From positions 1 to 64,000 of the forward strand of contig JAUVVY010000002.1 of NCBI GenBank assembly GCA_030604405.1: a stretch of DNA of 64,000 bases, read 5' to 3'. The DNA is from a bacterium. Its GTDB lineage: Bacteria > Armatimonadota > Zipacnadia > Zipacnadales > UBA11051. Both the position numbers and the translations under genes were made by a program. Under the pieces are notes generated by a model. That model made no database searches, was not told the DNA's origin, and was given only the letters and a program-made list of their open reading frames with translations. This document shows, in pieces, positions 8,654-17,621 of the stretch (the first letter of the stretch is position 1; every line of letters starts with the position of its first letter).

Positions 8654-9229
8654 ATGGCCAGTTTGAAAGGCTCTCAGACGGAAAAGAATCTGCTGGCGGC
8701 GTTTGCCGGCGAATCGCAAGCCCGCAACCGTTACACATACTTCGCGTCGGCGGCGCGCAAGGAGGGCTACGAGCAAATCAGCGCGATCTTCAGCGAGACC
8801 GCAGATAACGAGAAAGAGCACGCCGAAGTGTTCTTCAAGTACCTCGAGGGCGGCGATGTGGAGATCACCGCGGAATACCCAGCCGGCGTAATCGGCGACA
8901 CGCTGGCAAATCTGAAAGCCGCTGCCGCCGGCGAGAAGGAGGAATGGGGTACTCTCTATCCTGAATTTGCGCAAATAGCCAGTGACGAGGGCTTCGCAGA
9001 CATTGCCGAGTCCTGGACCGAGATCGCCGAGGTCGAGGAGTACCACGAGCGGCGCTACAACCTCCTGGCCGACCGCGTCGCCAGGGGTGAGGTCTTCAAG
9101 CGCAGCGAACCGATCAAGTGGAAATGCCGCAACTGCGGTTACGTCCACGAGGGCACGGAAGCGCCACAGCTTTGCCCGGCCTGCCAGCACGCACAGGCAT
9201 ATTATGAGCCGTGGGCGGAGAACTACTGA
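8654..9229 (+). CDS. Rubrerythrin
   Basis: 191 residues. Residues 1-145 are the four-helix diiron domain, with the expected ligand motifs ESQARNRYTYFA, ETADNEKEHAEVF, and ESWTEIAEVEEYHERRY. Residues 155-180 are a C-terminal rubredoxin-type iron centre with two Cys pairs (CRNCGYVHEG...CPACQHA). Rubrerythrins reduce hydrogen peroxide in the cytoplasm of anaerobes and microaerophiles, so oxidative-stress defence is the likely role. AGGAGG at 8641-8646 lies 7 bases before the ATG. It is monocistronic, between its own promoter and a hairpin terminator. Length and motifs are canonical. Confidence 0.95.
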   Translation: MASLKGSQTEKNLLAAFAGESQARNRYTYFASAARKEGYEQISAIFSETADNEKEHAEVFFKYLEGGDVEITAEYPAGVIGDTLANLKAAAAGEKEEWGTLYPEFAQIASDEGFADIAESWTEIAEVEEYHERRYNLLADRVARGEVFKRSEPIKWKCRNCGYVHEGTEAPQLCPACQHAQAYYEPWAENY

Positions 9230-9280
9230 CCTCACAGCCCTGAGGCTTCTCATGCGTCTGATGGGTACTGACCACACAGA

Positions 9281-9315
9281 GCAACGGGCCGTCCGGGAAG
9301 GGCGGCCCGTTGTGC
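9281..9315 (+). terminator. Hairpin downstream of rubrerythrin
   Basis: CAACGGGCCG pairs with CGGCCCGTTG around a short purine-rich loop. No strong T-run follows, but the position, 52 bases after the rubrerythrin stop and before the convergent gene, fits a transcription terminator. Confidence 0.6.
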
Positions 9316-9361
9316 TTCACGGCGAAGTCTCGTGCTATGAGCGGCAGGCCCCCTGAACTCG

Positions 9362-10330
9362 TCAGGCCCAGGTGATCGCGCTGGGCTTCGCCTTGATGTA
9401 GCAGTCCTTGAGCAGCGCAATCGCCTTCATGAAGCCCTCGTTGGCAGTCATGAGACTGTCCTCGTGCTCGATCGAAAGCGCCCCGTCATAGCCGGTCATG
9501 CGCAGCGTGCTGATGATGTCGTTCCAGACCTCGGCACCATGGCCGTAGCCGACCGCCCGGAAGATCCACGAGCGGTTGAGCTCGTCGCCGTAGTGCTTGG
9601 TATCAAGCACGCCGTTGACCCTGGCATTCCAGTCATAGACCAGCACGTCCTTGGCGTGGAAGTGCTTGATGACCTTGCCGTGGCTCTGAATCCAGCGGAT
9701 GGCCGCAGCCGGCTCGATGCCCTGCCACCACAAATGGCTGGGATCGAAGTTGGCGCAGATGCGGTTGCCACAGGCCTTGCGCAACTTGATGAGAGTCTCC
9801 GGGTTATAGACCAGGAAATTCGGATGCATCTCGAAGCATACGTTGATGCGCTTTTTGTCAATGAACTTGTTCTCGGCTTTCCAGTACTTGATGGCGACAT
9901 CCCACTGGTACTCGAGGGCCGCCAGATGGTCCTCCGGCCAGGGGGCGACGACCCAGTTGGGCACCTTGTCGGTCGCGCAGCCGGCAGGCAGACCGGAGAA
10001 ATTGTTGACCTCGGTCACGCCGATCTTCTCGGCCAGCTTGACCGCGTCGCGCCAGGCCTCGTGATTCGCTGCGGCGATCTTCTTGTTGGGATGCAGAGGG
10101 TTGCCGTGGACGCTGAGCGCCGAGAGCACCAGGCCACGGCTCTTGATCGCCTTGACGAAGGCGTCGCGCTTGCGCTTTGAGGCATTAAGCTCCGCCGGAT
10201 TGCAGTGCGCAGTGCCCGGGTAGTTACCGGCGCCGATCTCGACGGCCTCCAGGCCACACTCGGCAAAGAAGTCCAGGACCTCTTCCAACGGCTGTGCGCT
10301 CCATGCTGCTGTTAGTGCACCGATCTTCAT
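9362..10330 (-). CDS. Sugar phosphate isomerase/epimerase family (xylose isomerase-like TIM barrel)
   Basis: 322 residues of the AP-endonuclease-2/xylose-isomerase TIM-barrel superfamily. The protein starts MKIGALTAAWSAQPLEEVLDFFAECGLEAVEIGAG. Metal-ligand candidates are seen in CFEMHPNFLVYNP (Glu), NFDPSHLWWQGI (Asp/His), HFHAKDV (His/Asp) and the C-terminal SIEHEDS (Glu). This set is typical of sugar isomerases and inosose-type enzymes. GGGAGGA precedes the ATG. It is the last gene of a minus-strand run that begins with a Gfo/Idh/MocA oxidoreductase, a frequent partnership in sugar or inositol breakdown. The substrate is unknown. Confidence 0.85.
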   Translation of the reverse strand: MKIGALTAAWSAQPLEEVLDFFAECGLEAVEIGAGNYPGTAHCNPAELNASKRKRDAFVKAIKSRGLVLSALSVHGNPLHPNKKIAAANHEAWRDAVKLAEKIGVTEVNNFSGLPAGCATDKVPNWVVAPWPEDHLAALEYQWDVAIKYWKAENKFIDKKRINVCFEMHPNFLVYNPETLIKLRKACGNRICANFDPSHLWWQGIEPAAAIRWIQSHGKVIKHFHAKDVLVYDWNARVNGVLDTKHYGDELNRSWIFRAVGYGHGAEVWNDIISTLRMTGYDGALSIEHEDSLMTANEGFMKAIALLKDCYIKAKPSAITWA

Positions 10331-10404
10331 TTCACTGTCCTCCCTAAATGATATTGCTGAACATGCTCAGTCTGAGACGGGTGCTGCTTGCGGCTCGGCA
10401 CAGG

Positions 10405-10827
10405 TCAGGCTTCCTTGGATGACGCGGGCACACGGGGCAGGATGCGGATAATCCACGCCACGGTGAAACAAGCACAGGCCCAGAACAATAGGTAATACGG
10501 GCCAAAGTCGTTGTATGACCAGACAACTTCTCTGTTAACCTGCCTTACATTCATGAGTAGTGGCACAATTGCTACTGTGAGCATTGTTATGAACAGTAGC
10601 GCGAGGCCCGATCTATTCATTCTTGATATATCCCAGGCCGGATATCTCCTCGCGAAAGTAGCTCCTAGTGCACCCGCAAGGATGGTTGCCAGGATCCACA
10701 GCGCCAGAAACTCCTGGGAGCTCCGTGCACGGTCTATTAGTCCGCTGATGCTTACCACGGCAACTACAGCCATCACCAGCAGGATGCACGCGAGCCGCGT
10801 CCGTTCGGAGCCAAATGTCCACTTCAA
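10405..10827 (-). CDS. Four-helix membrane protein, paralogue of its upstream neighbour
   Basis: 140 residues with four hydrophobic segments. The start is set by a TTG at 10827 with AGGAGGT 7 bases upstream; the frame stays open to an ATG at 10884, but that would overlap the previous gene. It shares aligned motifs with the next gene upstream: SQEFLALWILATILAGALGA versus SQTFLALWVSATILGAVAGV, and VVWSYN versus VAWSYN. Family unknown. It sits between the oxidoreductase and the isomerase in the same operon, so a role in the inner membrane linked to that pathway is possible but unproven. Confidence 0.65.
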   Translation of the reverse strand: MKWTFGSERTRLACILLVMAVVAVVSISGLIDRARSSQEFLALWILATILAGALGATFARRYPAWDISRMNRSGLALLFITMLTVAIVPLLMNVRQVNREVVWSYNDFGPYYLLFWACACFTVAWIIRILPRVPASSKEA

Positions 10828-10876
10828 GCTCGTCACCTCCTGAGACGCGCAGCACCAGCTTGCGGCTAGCAGCACG

Positions 10877-11326
10877 TCAAGCACCCTTCGGCGACGCAGA
10901 TGGCTCGCGCAGGAGACAAATAGCCACCGCTACCAGAAAAGAGGCGCATGACCACGGTAGCAGGAAAAACAGGCGAGTATTGTATGACCATGCGACCATA
11001 CTCTCAAATTGTGCGGGATAAAGGACTCGAAGACCTACCACTGTGACAAGGGCTACTACGAGTAGCCCAAGCGGCAACTCATCTTCGCACCTATCTGATG
11101 CATCCCGAGTCCGGCATCTTGGCGCATAAGCAACTCCAGCTACTGCCCCGAGGATCGTTGCGGAAACCCAGAGCGCCAAAAACGTCTGGGAGTCCTGTGC
11201 GGCATCTAATAGTATTCCGAAAATCCGCATCGCGCATACAAACACGAACACGATCAAAAGTACGTGACGCACTCGTGGGGGCAAAGGCGATTCGTACTCT
11301 CTATTGAAATATCGGTGCCAGTCCAC
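10877..11326 (-). CDS. Four-helix membrane protein, paralogue of its downstream neighbour
   Basis: 149 residues, with a GTG start and GGAGG 8 bases upstream. The N-terminus is cytoplasmic-looking (MDWHRYFNREYESPLPP), followed by four membrane spans: HVLLIVFVFVCAMRIFGILL, FLALWVSATILGAVAGVAYA, LPLGLLVVALVTVVGLRVLY and LFFLLPWSCASFLVAVAICLL. The end of the gene is 50 bases before the start of its paralogue. I do not recognise the family. The pair looks like a tandem duplication that has diverged considerably. Confidence 0.65.
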   Translation of the reverse strand: MDWHRYFNREYESPLPPRVRHVLLIVFVFVCAMRIFGILLDAAQDSQTFLALWVSATILGAVAGVAYAPRCRTRDASDRCEDELPLGLLVVALVTVVGLRVLYPAQFESMVAWSYNTRLFFLLPWSCASFLVAVAICLLREPSASPKGA

Positions 11327-11364
11327 GCAGCCCGCCTCCGCAAACAGGGCGCACGAAGTTGCGG

Positions 11365-12534
11365 CTAGACCTGAATCCAGTTGGCGCTTTCGCAGGATTG
11401 CTCGACAGCCGCCAGCACCTTCTGAATCTTCACGCCATCTTCAAAGTTGGGATGTGGCGATTCGCCCCTGGCGATGCCCTCCAGCAAGTCGTAAATGGTG
11501 TTGATGAAGGTGTGCTCGTAGCCGATGTTGTGTCCGCCGGGCCAGTAGCGCGGCCCGCCATCGGGCAGGCCCTGGAAAGGATGGCAGTCGGCATTGGCGA
11601 TAATTGTGGCAAATCCGGCCTCCTCGCCGGGGTCTTCAGCATTGTAATAGCCCAGCTCATTCAGGCGCTCGAGATTGAAGCGGATGCTGCCCTTTGAGCC
11701 GTTGATCTCGAAGCAGTTGGAATTCTTATGGCCCGGCGCAAAGCGCGTCGCCTCAAACGTGCCCAGCGCTCCATTGGCGAACTGGGCCAAGGCTACGGTA
11801 GCGTCGTCCACGGTGACATCGCCCATCTGCTCCGAGCCTGCGCCACCGAGACCGGCATCAGTGCTCTCAAGCTTGGGCCGCTGCTTGACAAAGGTGCGCC
11901 AGGAGCCGCAGACGTGGTCAATGTCGCCAACCAGCCACAGCGCCAGGTCAATGCTGTGAGCCATCAGATCGCCGAGAGCACCCGAGCCGGCAATCTCCTT
12001 CTGGCAGCGCCAGAACAGCGGGGCCGACGGGTCCATCAGCCAGTCCTGCAGGTAAGTGGCGCGCCAGTGGTAGATATCGCCGATCAGCCCGGCCTCAATC
12101 ATGTCTTTGGCCAGCCAGACCGCCGGAATGCGGCGGTAGTTGTGGCACAGCATGTGCACCACGCCGGCCTCCCGGACGGCCTTGAGGGCAGCCTCGGTCT
12201 CGGCCACGTTCATCCCCAAAGGCTTTTCGCAGATGATGTGCTTGCCCGCCTGCGCAGCCTTGATCACCATCGCGACGTGCACGTTGTTGGGGGTGTTGAT
12301 GTCAATCAGGCCGATGTCGTCGCGGTCGAGAAGCTGGTCAAAGTCATAGACGGCCTCTTCCCAGCCCATCTGCTTTGCGGCGGCGTCAACGGCATCCCTG
12401 GTGCGGCCGCAAATGGCCTTCATGACCGGCTTGATGGCAACCTCCGGGTAGAAGAACGGGACCTGCCGGTAGGCGTTGCTGTGCGCGCGGCCCATGAAAC
12501 TGTAACCAACCATACCCACGCCGATCTCTTGCAT
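11365..12534 (-). CDS. Gfo/Idh/MocA family oxidoreductase
   Basis: 389 residues. The N-terminal Rossmann fold starts GVGMVGYSFMGRAHSNAY, with VDINTPN-like and HIICEKPLGMNVAETEAA motifs; EKP is the family's catalytic Lys region. The C-terminal alpha/beta domain carries GSGALGDLMAHSIDLALWLVGDI, where the Asp/His pair is expected in the active site. These enzymes use NAD(P) to oxidise or reduce sugars, inositols or glycosides. GGGAGGA precedes the ATG. It is first in a minus-strand run with two membrane proteins and a xylose-isomerase-like protein, so a sugar/inositol catabolic operon is likely. Confidence 0.9.
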   Translation of the reverse strand: MQEIGVGMVGYSFMGRAHSNAYRQVPFFYPEVAIKPVMKAICGRTRDAVDAAAKQMGWEEAVYDFDQLLDRDDIGLIDINTPNNVHVAMVIKAAQAGKHIICEKPLGMNVAETEAALKAVREAGVVHMLCHNYRRIPAVWLAKDMIEAGLIGDIYHWRATYLQDWLMDPSAPLFWRCQKEIAGSGALGDLMAHSIDLALWLVGDIDHVCGSWRTFVKQRPKLESTDAGLGGAGSEQMGDVTVDDATVALAQFANGALGTFEATRFAPGHKNSNCFEINGSKGSIRFNLERLNELGYYNAEDPGEEAGFATIIANADCHPFQGLPDGGPRYWPGGHNIGYEHTFINTIYDLLEGIARGESPHPNFEDGVKIQKVLAAVEQSCESANWIQV

Positions 12535-12660
12535 AGCTGTATTCCTCCCTTGCGAAAATATGTTGCGCGGCTTGAATTTCGGTGTCCGCCTGTTGGCGTA
12601 ACTAGCTATTCGCCACGGGTCGGGGCAGGCCCTTCTTTTTTGCAGGCGCGCATCAGAAAA

Positions 12661-12680
12661 GCCCGCCTGCGGAGGCGGGC
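12661..12680 (-). terminator. Rho-independent terminator of the TPR gene
   Basis: GCCCGCCT and AGGCGGGC form a perfect 8-bp stem with a GCGG loop. Read on the minus strand, TTTT follows directly. It lies 57 bases beyond the stop of the gene ending at 12738. Confidence 0.8.
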
Positions 12681-12737
12681 CCGTTGTGTTCAGTAGCAGA
12701 CGAGAAACGCAGCTATTCGTGACGCGTACAGGGAGGC

Positions 12738-14090
12738 CTACCTGTTATATTCCTCCATCGCTTCAAAGGCCCTGTCGATTCCCAGCTCATGGTACCATTG
12801 CTTATACTTGGAGGCGTATCTCTCATAGTGTCGCGTGTTGGCCAGCCAGTCTGCCCAATCCTCAAGCTCGCCAGTTTTCAGGTATGTTTGGGCGGGTTCA
12901 GAGTCGGGGCGCATTTCCACCACACGGCTGAATGTCTCGTGCGCTTCGGCGTCCCGGCCAGTCATTGCCTGGACGCAGCCGACAGTCATAAGTGCGTCAG
13001 GGTCATCGCCGCCCTTTGCAGCGCTGTCCTCAGCAATGCACCAAAGGTCTTCCAACGTGGGCACCGCCGGAGCATCGCAGAATTTGTCACCGAATGGCAC
13101 AGCAGTGTGCGGCGGCGCGATGATCTCCCTGATAGCGCGCCTGACACACACCTGCAGCGCCGCGTCGTAGTTGTTCTTGTCACACGCTACCGCAGCAAAA
13201 AGGAGCATGGCATACTCATCGCTGGCCAGATCGGGGAATTCACAAAACAGCTCTCCTGTGTCTAGTTGTTCGCCGGACACGTAGGCGGCGTACGCAGCCG
13301 ATATCACACCGATTTCGTCCAGAGTGTCCTCAGACCGGAATCTGTCCGCGAGCTGCTTGGCCTTCGCGTGTTGCCCTGCCGCGACATACGCTTGCACCAG
13401 ATAGTCATCTTCGTAGAAGAACCTGTGGTACTCGATGTCTGTCTCTTCCAACATTGCCACGGCAAATTCAGGTTTCCCCGCCATATACCCCGTGCGCACC
13501 ACGTACCACAAGGCTTCAGGGGCGCTGGAAGCCCATTCCGGTGTCACGGCCGCCTCCAGCCATTCCAGTGCCTTTTCGTAGTCGCCGTCAGCGTAAAGCG
13601 CTTTTGCCACACAGAATCCGCCAGACCTACCCAGGTATCCGAGGTCTGTAGCCTGCCTGGCGCACCGCAAGGCCTCCTGCGGCTCTTTCGCGTCGGCCCA
13701 GTGATATGCGGCAGCGGCCCAGAGTATGCCCGAGCCGGTAGAAATGCGAGCCAACCTTTCGGCCTCTTGTGCAGTCTCACGCACCTCTGCCTCATAGCAC
13801 CATGATAGCGTTTCGCTGAGGGCCAGATGGAGGTATTTGTTAGCCGGCTCAGCGATGAGTGCCTTTTCAAGCGCCTCGGCCTTCTTGTCGGGGTCTTCGA
13901 TGTCAGCGGCCTCGCCCAGGAGTTCTTTGGCCTGCGCCTTGTCGGCCCGCCATTCTTCGGCCAAGCGCTTGCGCGCCTGCTGGTCCCGCCACACCTTATG
14001 GCCGTACCACATCGCCGCGCCGGCAACGCCCAGTGCGATGAGTAACAGCGCGGCCCTACGGGTCACATGAGGCAATCGAAGTCCTGCCAT
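12738..14090 (-). CDS. Membrane-anchored tetratricopeptide repeat protein
   Basis: 450 residues. One N-terminal membrane anchor (RRAALLLIALGVAGAAMWYGHKVW, residues 12-35) is followed by a charged helical stretch and a series of TPR-like helical pairs. Examples are ALEKALIAEPANKYLHLALSETL, PQEALRCARQATDLGYLG, GDYEKALEWLEAAVTPEW and GRDAEAHETFSRVVEMRPDSEPAQTYL. Such proteins scaffold complexes at the inner membrane; no enzymatic motif is seen. No strong Shine-Dalgarno sequence is visible. A terminator follows at 12661-12680. The gene precedes a minus-strand block of envelope proteins but is separated from it by about 200 bases. Confidence 0.75.
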   Translation of the reverse strand: MAGLRLPHVTRRAALLLIALGVAGAAMWYGHKVWRDQQARKRLAEEWRADKAQAKELLGEAADIEDPDKKAEALEKALIAEPANKYLHLALSETLSWCYEAEVRETAQEAERLARISTGSGILWAAAAYHWADAKEPQEALRCARQATDLGYLGRSGGFCVAKALYADGDYEKALEWLEAAVTPEWASSAPEALWYVVRTGYMAGKPEFAVAMLEETDIEYHRFFYEDDYLVQAYVAAGQHAKAKQLADRFRSEDTLDEIGVISAAYAAYVSGEQLDTGELFCEFPDLASDEYAMLLFAAVACDKNNYDAALQVCVRRAIREIIAPPHTAVPFGDKFCDAPAVPTLEDLWCIAEDSAAKGGDDPDALMTVGCVQAMTGRDAEAHETFSRVVEMRPDSEPAQTYLKTGELEDWADWLANTRHYERYASKYKQWYHELGIDRAFEAMEEYNR

Positions 14091-14287
14091 GAATGAACGC
14101 CCCCGAAGGAGCCTTTTCTCTTCTATGCAGTTCGTTGCTCTGGCGCCAACAAGGCACCTCGTGCGTCAGCAAGAAAGCAATATAGATCGACCGCACACAC
14201 CGGAATACACTATACAATGTATAACCGAGCGACGCCAAGGAGATCGGCAGCCATTGTGAAATGCGAACTGGTTTGAATTAAAGGGAG

Positions 14288-16663
14288 CTACTCGGTCGGT
14301 GTACGGGCCTTGTCGGGCGGCGGCTTGTGGAAGGCGAGGTAGCCGGGGAGGATTTCGTCGGTGCCGAGGCGGCCGGCACTGTTTGACAGCGTCATCATTC
14401 TGCCGCCCTGCAGCACTGCAATGCCGACATGCTGGTTGCGACGGGGACCGTAGGTGAAGGGCCACACGAGAATGTCACCGGGGCGGCACAGGCCATCTTC
14501 GCGCAGCTTGTAGCCCTTGCGCGGAAGGCCATTGGCCCAGTCGGCGGCATCGCCCAGGCTCCAGCCCAGAGCCTCCGCCAGCGTGCGCGCGCAGCGGTGC
14601 TTCACGTGACTGACCCGGCCGGTAGCCATCTTCTCAACCGCGCCCCTGATCTCGCCCTGACCCGGATAGGTGAGCACCAGCTTGTTGGCAAAGATCGTGG
14701 TCGTCATGCCCTCGGTGAAGCTCTGGCGCCACTCGGTGAGCTTCTGGAGGCGCTGCTTGGCGGCCCGGGAAGCTGTCGCTGCTTGTGTGGTGTCGGCCTG
14801 CAACTGCGCTATGTGCATATAGCCGACATACTCGCCGGCTACGGTGCGCTCAGTTGTGGCCAGGGCAGGGCCATGCTCGGGCGGGACGATGGGCAGGATG
14901 GCATAGACGCTACAGTCCCCGGTGTGGAGTTCTGGGACGGTCACCGTGGCCGGCTGCAACGCGGAGACGTCCTCGTCAACATCAAGTAGCGCCGCGCCCG
15001 CCAGCCACTGCAGAGTCGCATAGGCGTCGGAGCCGTAGTAACCGGCAGTGCATACCACGTAGATCTCGGCGCGGAGTGCCAGGCCGTCCTGCGTAGGAGT
15101 GAGGCTGTTAATCCAGCCTTCAAACCTGGCCGAGGGATAGTCGTCAAAGACGATCAGGATGGGGCTGCCCTGGCGGTACTGGCCGAGATAGTCGGGCGAA
15201 AGATCAGCATATACGCGAGCCCACTGAGTGTTGGCGACCTTGAGCAGGCTCTGGCCGGCGGCGACCTCTTCGCCTGCGGGCACCAATTGCTCAAGCACGA
15301 CGCCGCCGGTTGGCGCGCTGACGGTTTGCCAGCGCGGCTCGCCGAGGCGCGTGAGGGCCTGCGGTATGGGCGGCAGCGCGGACGGGCGCCGCTGCTGGGG
15401 CTGGCGGCTGACTGCGCTGAGACGGCGAATGCTCTGCAGCAGGTCCGCTGCCCGGGACTGATTGGTCGGCGTCCGGTCGAGAATAGTCGGGTCCGGGAAA
15501 GGCGGTTCATTGCTCGGTTTGGTTACCACGCCTGCTTGCGGTCGTGACTTCACAGCGGGGCGAGGGGTTGTTGTCCTGTTGGCTGGTTTCGGCACCGGCA
15601 GACCGGGCCTCTCAGCCGCTGCGACGGCCGCCTTTGCTGCGGCACGTGCGCCCTGGAGCTTGGCCTGCAACTCGTCGGCCCGCTTGTGGGATGAGGCGAT
15701 CGCATCCTGGAGCTCCTGGCTCGTGGCCTGCAGCCCTGCATACTGGGCCTCAAGCTGCTGGTGCTTTTGCTGTGCCGGCTTGATGGCATTAGCCGCCAAC
15801 ATGCCGCGGTCATAGAGGCTCTCTCGTGCCGCAAGGTCCTGGCCGGCCTGCTCCAGCTTAACCTGTGCTTCGGCGATCCTTTGATCCAAAGCGCTTTTTT
15901 CGGCCTGGAGTTCGGTCAACTCGCCCTCGGCGGCAGAAAGTTGTGCGGCTAAGTCGGCAGCATTTTGCCTGGCTGCCTCAACGTCGGCCCGAGCGGGCTG
16001 GGCATCGCGTTCAAGGCTCAGACCCGAAGCGGATGGCTCTCGGCTCAGGTCGCCCTGACGGACAGGCGCAAGTGGCTGTGGAGCAGACGGAGGTGTGGGC
16101 AAGATGCTGGTCAGCGGCCGGGACGCTGTGGGCGAAGGGAAATCGGGCACCGGCGCGGGCCGCAGTATCGTGAAAGGCCGGTCGAGATAGTGCCGTGCCG
16201 AGGCCTCGGCCTTGCGTAAGTCCGGCAGTATCCCGATGTCATACAGTCTTATCAGCGGAAAGCCGGCAGCGAAAAAGCCCGTTCGCGGATACGTGTACTC
16301 GACGACCGCAGCCTCAGGCGCCTGCAGAGAATAGATTGAACCCAAGGCGCCGCGTTGCTGCAGATAATCGCGAGGATCAATGGTTCCACTGCCGACGATC
16401 AGCCGGCCCCTGGGAATAAGCATCAAGTCCTTGCGCTGTAGGAGCGGACCGGATAAGGCATCGTCGGCGATGTGGGCGGCTGGTTTGACCGCCACGTGCT
16501 TAGCGCCCCACTGAGCCGGCAAGTCAACCTGCGCGGGCATGGCAAAGGTCGCCGCTGCGCTGACCAGCAGGCAGCAGACAACCGCAACCGGCAGACACAA
16601 ACATCTCTGGGCCGCTGCCAGATTCCCCAGCGTCCTTATTTGCTGTGAGTTGGCTGTGTTCAT
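14288..16663 (-). CDS. Membrane-fusion (HlyD/RND adaptor)-like protein fused to a papain-like CHAP/NlpC domain
   Basis: 791 residues. A hydrophobic N-terminal export or anchor segment (about 20-40) leads into a beta domain and a proline-rich linker, then a long Ala/Gln/Glu-rich coiled-coil hairpin (about 220-345). A second proline-rich linker follows. Next comes a barrel-sandwich half typical of HlyD adaptors (VSAPTGGVVLEQLVPAGEEVAAGQSLLKVANTQWARVYADL). The last 120 residues look like a CHAP/NlpC-P60 papain-like domain with Cys691 at the start of a helix (RCARTLAEALG), a GDILVWP strand, and His745 (NQHVGIAV). Adaptors normally bridge inner and outer membrane pumps; a fused cell-wall hydrolase domain is unusual. 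No pump genes lie next to it. Confidence 0.7.
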   Translation of the reverse strand: MNTANSQQIRTLGNLAAAQRCLCLPVAVVCCLLVSAAATFAMPAQVDLPAQWGAKHVAVKPAAHIADDALSGPLLQRKDLMLIPRGRLIVGSGTIDPRDYLQQRGALGSIYSLQAPEAAVVEYTYPRTGFFAAGFPLIRLYDIGILPDLRKAEASARHYLDRPFTILRPAPVPDFPSPTASRPLTSILPTPPSAPQPLAPVRQGDLSREPSASGLSLERDAQPARADVEAARQNAADLAAQLSAAEGELTELQAEKSALDQRIAEAQVKLEQAGQDLAARESLYDRGMLAANAIKPAQQKHQQLEAQYAGLQATSQELQDAIASSHKRADELQAKLQGARAAAKAAVAAAERPGLPVPKPANRTTTPRPAVKSRPQAGVVTKPSNEPPFPDPTILDRTPTNQSRAADLLQSIRRLSAVSRQPQQRRPSALPPIPQALTRLGEPRWQTVSAPTGGVVLEQLVPAGEEVAAGQSLLKVANTQWARVYADLSPDYLGQYRQGSPILIVFDDYPSARFEGWINSLTPTQDGLALRAEIYVVCTAGYYGSDAYATLQWLAGAALLDVDEDVSALQPATVTVPELHTGDCSVYAILPIVPPEHGPALATTERTVAGEYVGYMHIAQLQADTTQAATASRAAKQRLQKLTEWRQSFTEGMTTTIFANKLVLTYPGQGEIRGAVEKMATGRVSHVKHRCARTLAEALGWSLGDAADWANGLPRKGYKLREDGLCRPGDILVWPFTYGPRRNQHVGIAVLQGGRMMTLSNSAGRLGTDEILPGYLAFHKPPPDKARTPTE

Positions 16664-16681
16664 TTGCTATTCAGTTAGACC

Positions 16682-16687
16682 ATTATA
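16682..16687 (-). promoter_or_regulatory. Putative -10 element upstream of the adaptor-peptidase fusion gene
   Basis: On the minus strand TATAAT lies 18 bases before the ATG at 16663. No good -35 is seen and no Shine-Dalgarno sequence is evident in the very short leader, so transcript and start would be close together. Confidence 0.4.
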
Positions 16688-16794
16688 ACGCAATAAAGGT
16701 TCGATTGCCAGAGCTTAGTGCAAGTTTCACGCAAGATAATCCGGAGTTGCTGCTGCCGCCGGGGCTGCGTGTGCTTGCTACTTGACCTGCCACG

Positions 16795-17532
16795 CTACTG
16801 TTGGCCTGGCGGCTCGAAGCGGAGTTGGAGGAACGCGTCCTTCTTCAGGTATTCGGCATGTCCGTCGGCGTAGCTGAGGTTGAGGCCGCCAAAGTGGCGG
16901 TAAGCAGCCACCTCCGGGCCTCCGGCCACCTCTGCACCTTCGAACAGGAGGGGTATCGTCGCTGTTGGAGCGCGATCGCCCAGACTGTCCGTTCCCGCTC
17001 CACTCAGGAAAATGTTCATGCAGTAGCTGGTCTCCCTCCCGTGGGTGCCCTTGGGGTCGCTGTAGAAGTCCGACGGACAGCAGAGGATGCTGAAGTTCTT
17101 GGCGTAGGGCTGCGTCGCGCTCGCCCAATCGTGCGCCGGCGGAAAACGCTCGTCATAGTCGGAAAAGTACATCAACTGGGCGTTGGTCAGTTGGCGAACA
17201 TTAGACAAGCAGCAGCTTTGGTGGGCCTGCGCTTTTGGACCCGCCAGATAGCAGATGATTGCCAGGGCCAGGACTGCGGCCGCCATTCCCACAAGCGCGC
17301 GAGCTTTGCGACCGGGTCTGAGCAGTGCAACGATGCCCAGGACCAACGCGATAGCAGGCAGCAGGGCGCGGACGAAAGGAGCCAGGACGGCGTAGGCGAC
17401 GCGGTCATGCAACCCCCATACCAGCCACTGCCACAGCAAGGTGTCAATGAAGGGCGCCAGCAGCAAGGCGGCGAGGCCAAGGACAAGGGCAGCGATCGCC
17501 CAGCCGGAAGACGAATGCGCTTGCTTGCTCAT
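16795..17532 (-). CDS. H-x9-DG (DUF1559-related) membrane protein 1
   Basis: About 245 residues from ATG 17532, which has an AGGG-type site upstream; a longer start at 17577 is less likely. Three or more hydrophobic segments lie in residues 10-110. The exported part then begins HQSCCLSNVRQLTNAQLMYFSDYDERFPPAHDW and ends RHFGGLNLSYADGHAEYL, the characteristic H-x9-DG C-terminal signature. Cys-rich spots (SCCLSN, LCCPSD) could form disulfides. Family members are numerous in Planctomycetes and Armatimonadota and are thought to be pseudopilin-like. This one lacks the usual pilin leader and has extra N-terminal helices. Confidence 0.75.
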   Translation of the reverse strand: MSKQAHSSSGWAIAALVLGLAALLLAPFIDTLLWQWLVWGLHDRVAYAVLAPFVRALLPAIALVLGIVALLRPGRKARALVGMAAAVLALAIICYLAGPKAQAHQSCCLSNVRQLTNAQLMYFSDYDERFPPAHDWASATQPYAKNFSILCCPSDFYSDPKGTHGRETSYCMNIFLSGAGTDSLGDRAPTATIPLLFEGAEVAGGPEVAAYRHFGGLNLSYADGHAEYLKKDAFLQLRFEPPGQQ

Positions 17533-17621
17533 GTGCTCACCCTGCGGCCTTCTGTCTTTGGTATTATTGCCCAACACGGCGCCTCCAAGAGACGTTCTCT
17601 TCTCTCTCGTTCCGAAGCCTG

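Noticed and set aside
8609-9277. 222-codon minus-strand frame opposite rubrerythrin
   Set aside because: No start signal, no family motif; rubrerythrin motifs are unambiguous on the other strand.
11728-12696. 322-codon plus-strand frame opposite the oxidoreductase
   Set aside because: It is a shadow of the clearly recognised Gfo/Idh/MocA gene in GC-rich DNA.
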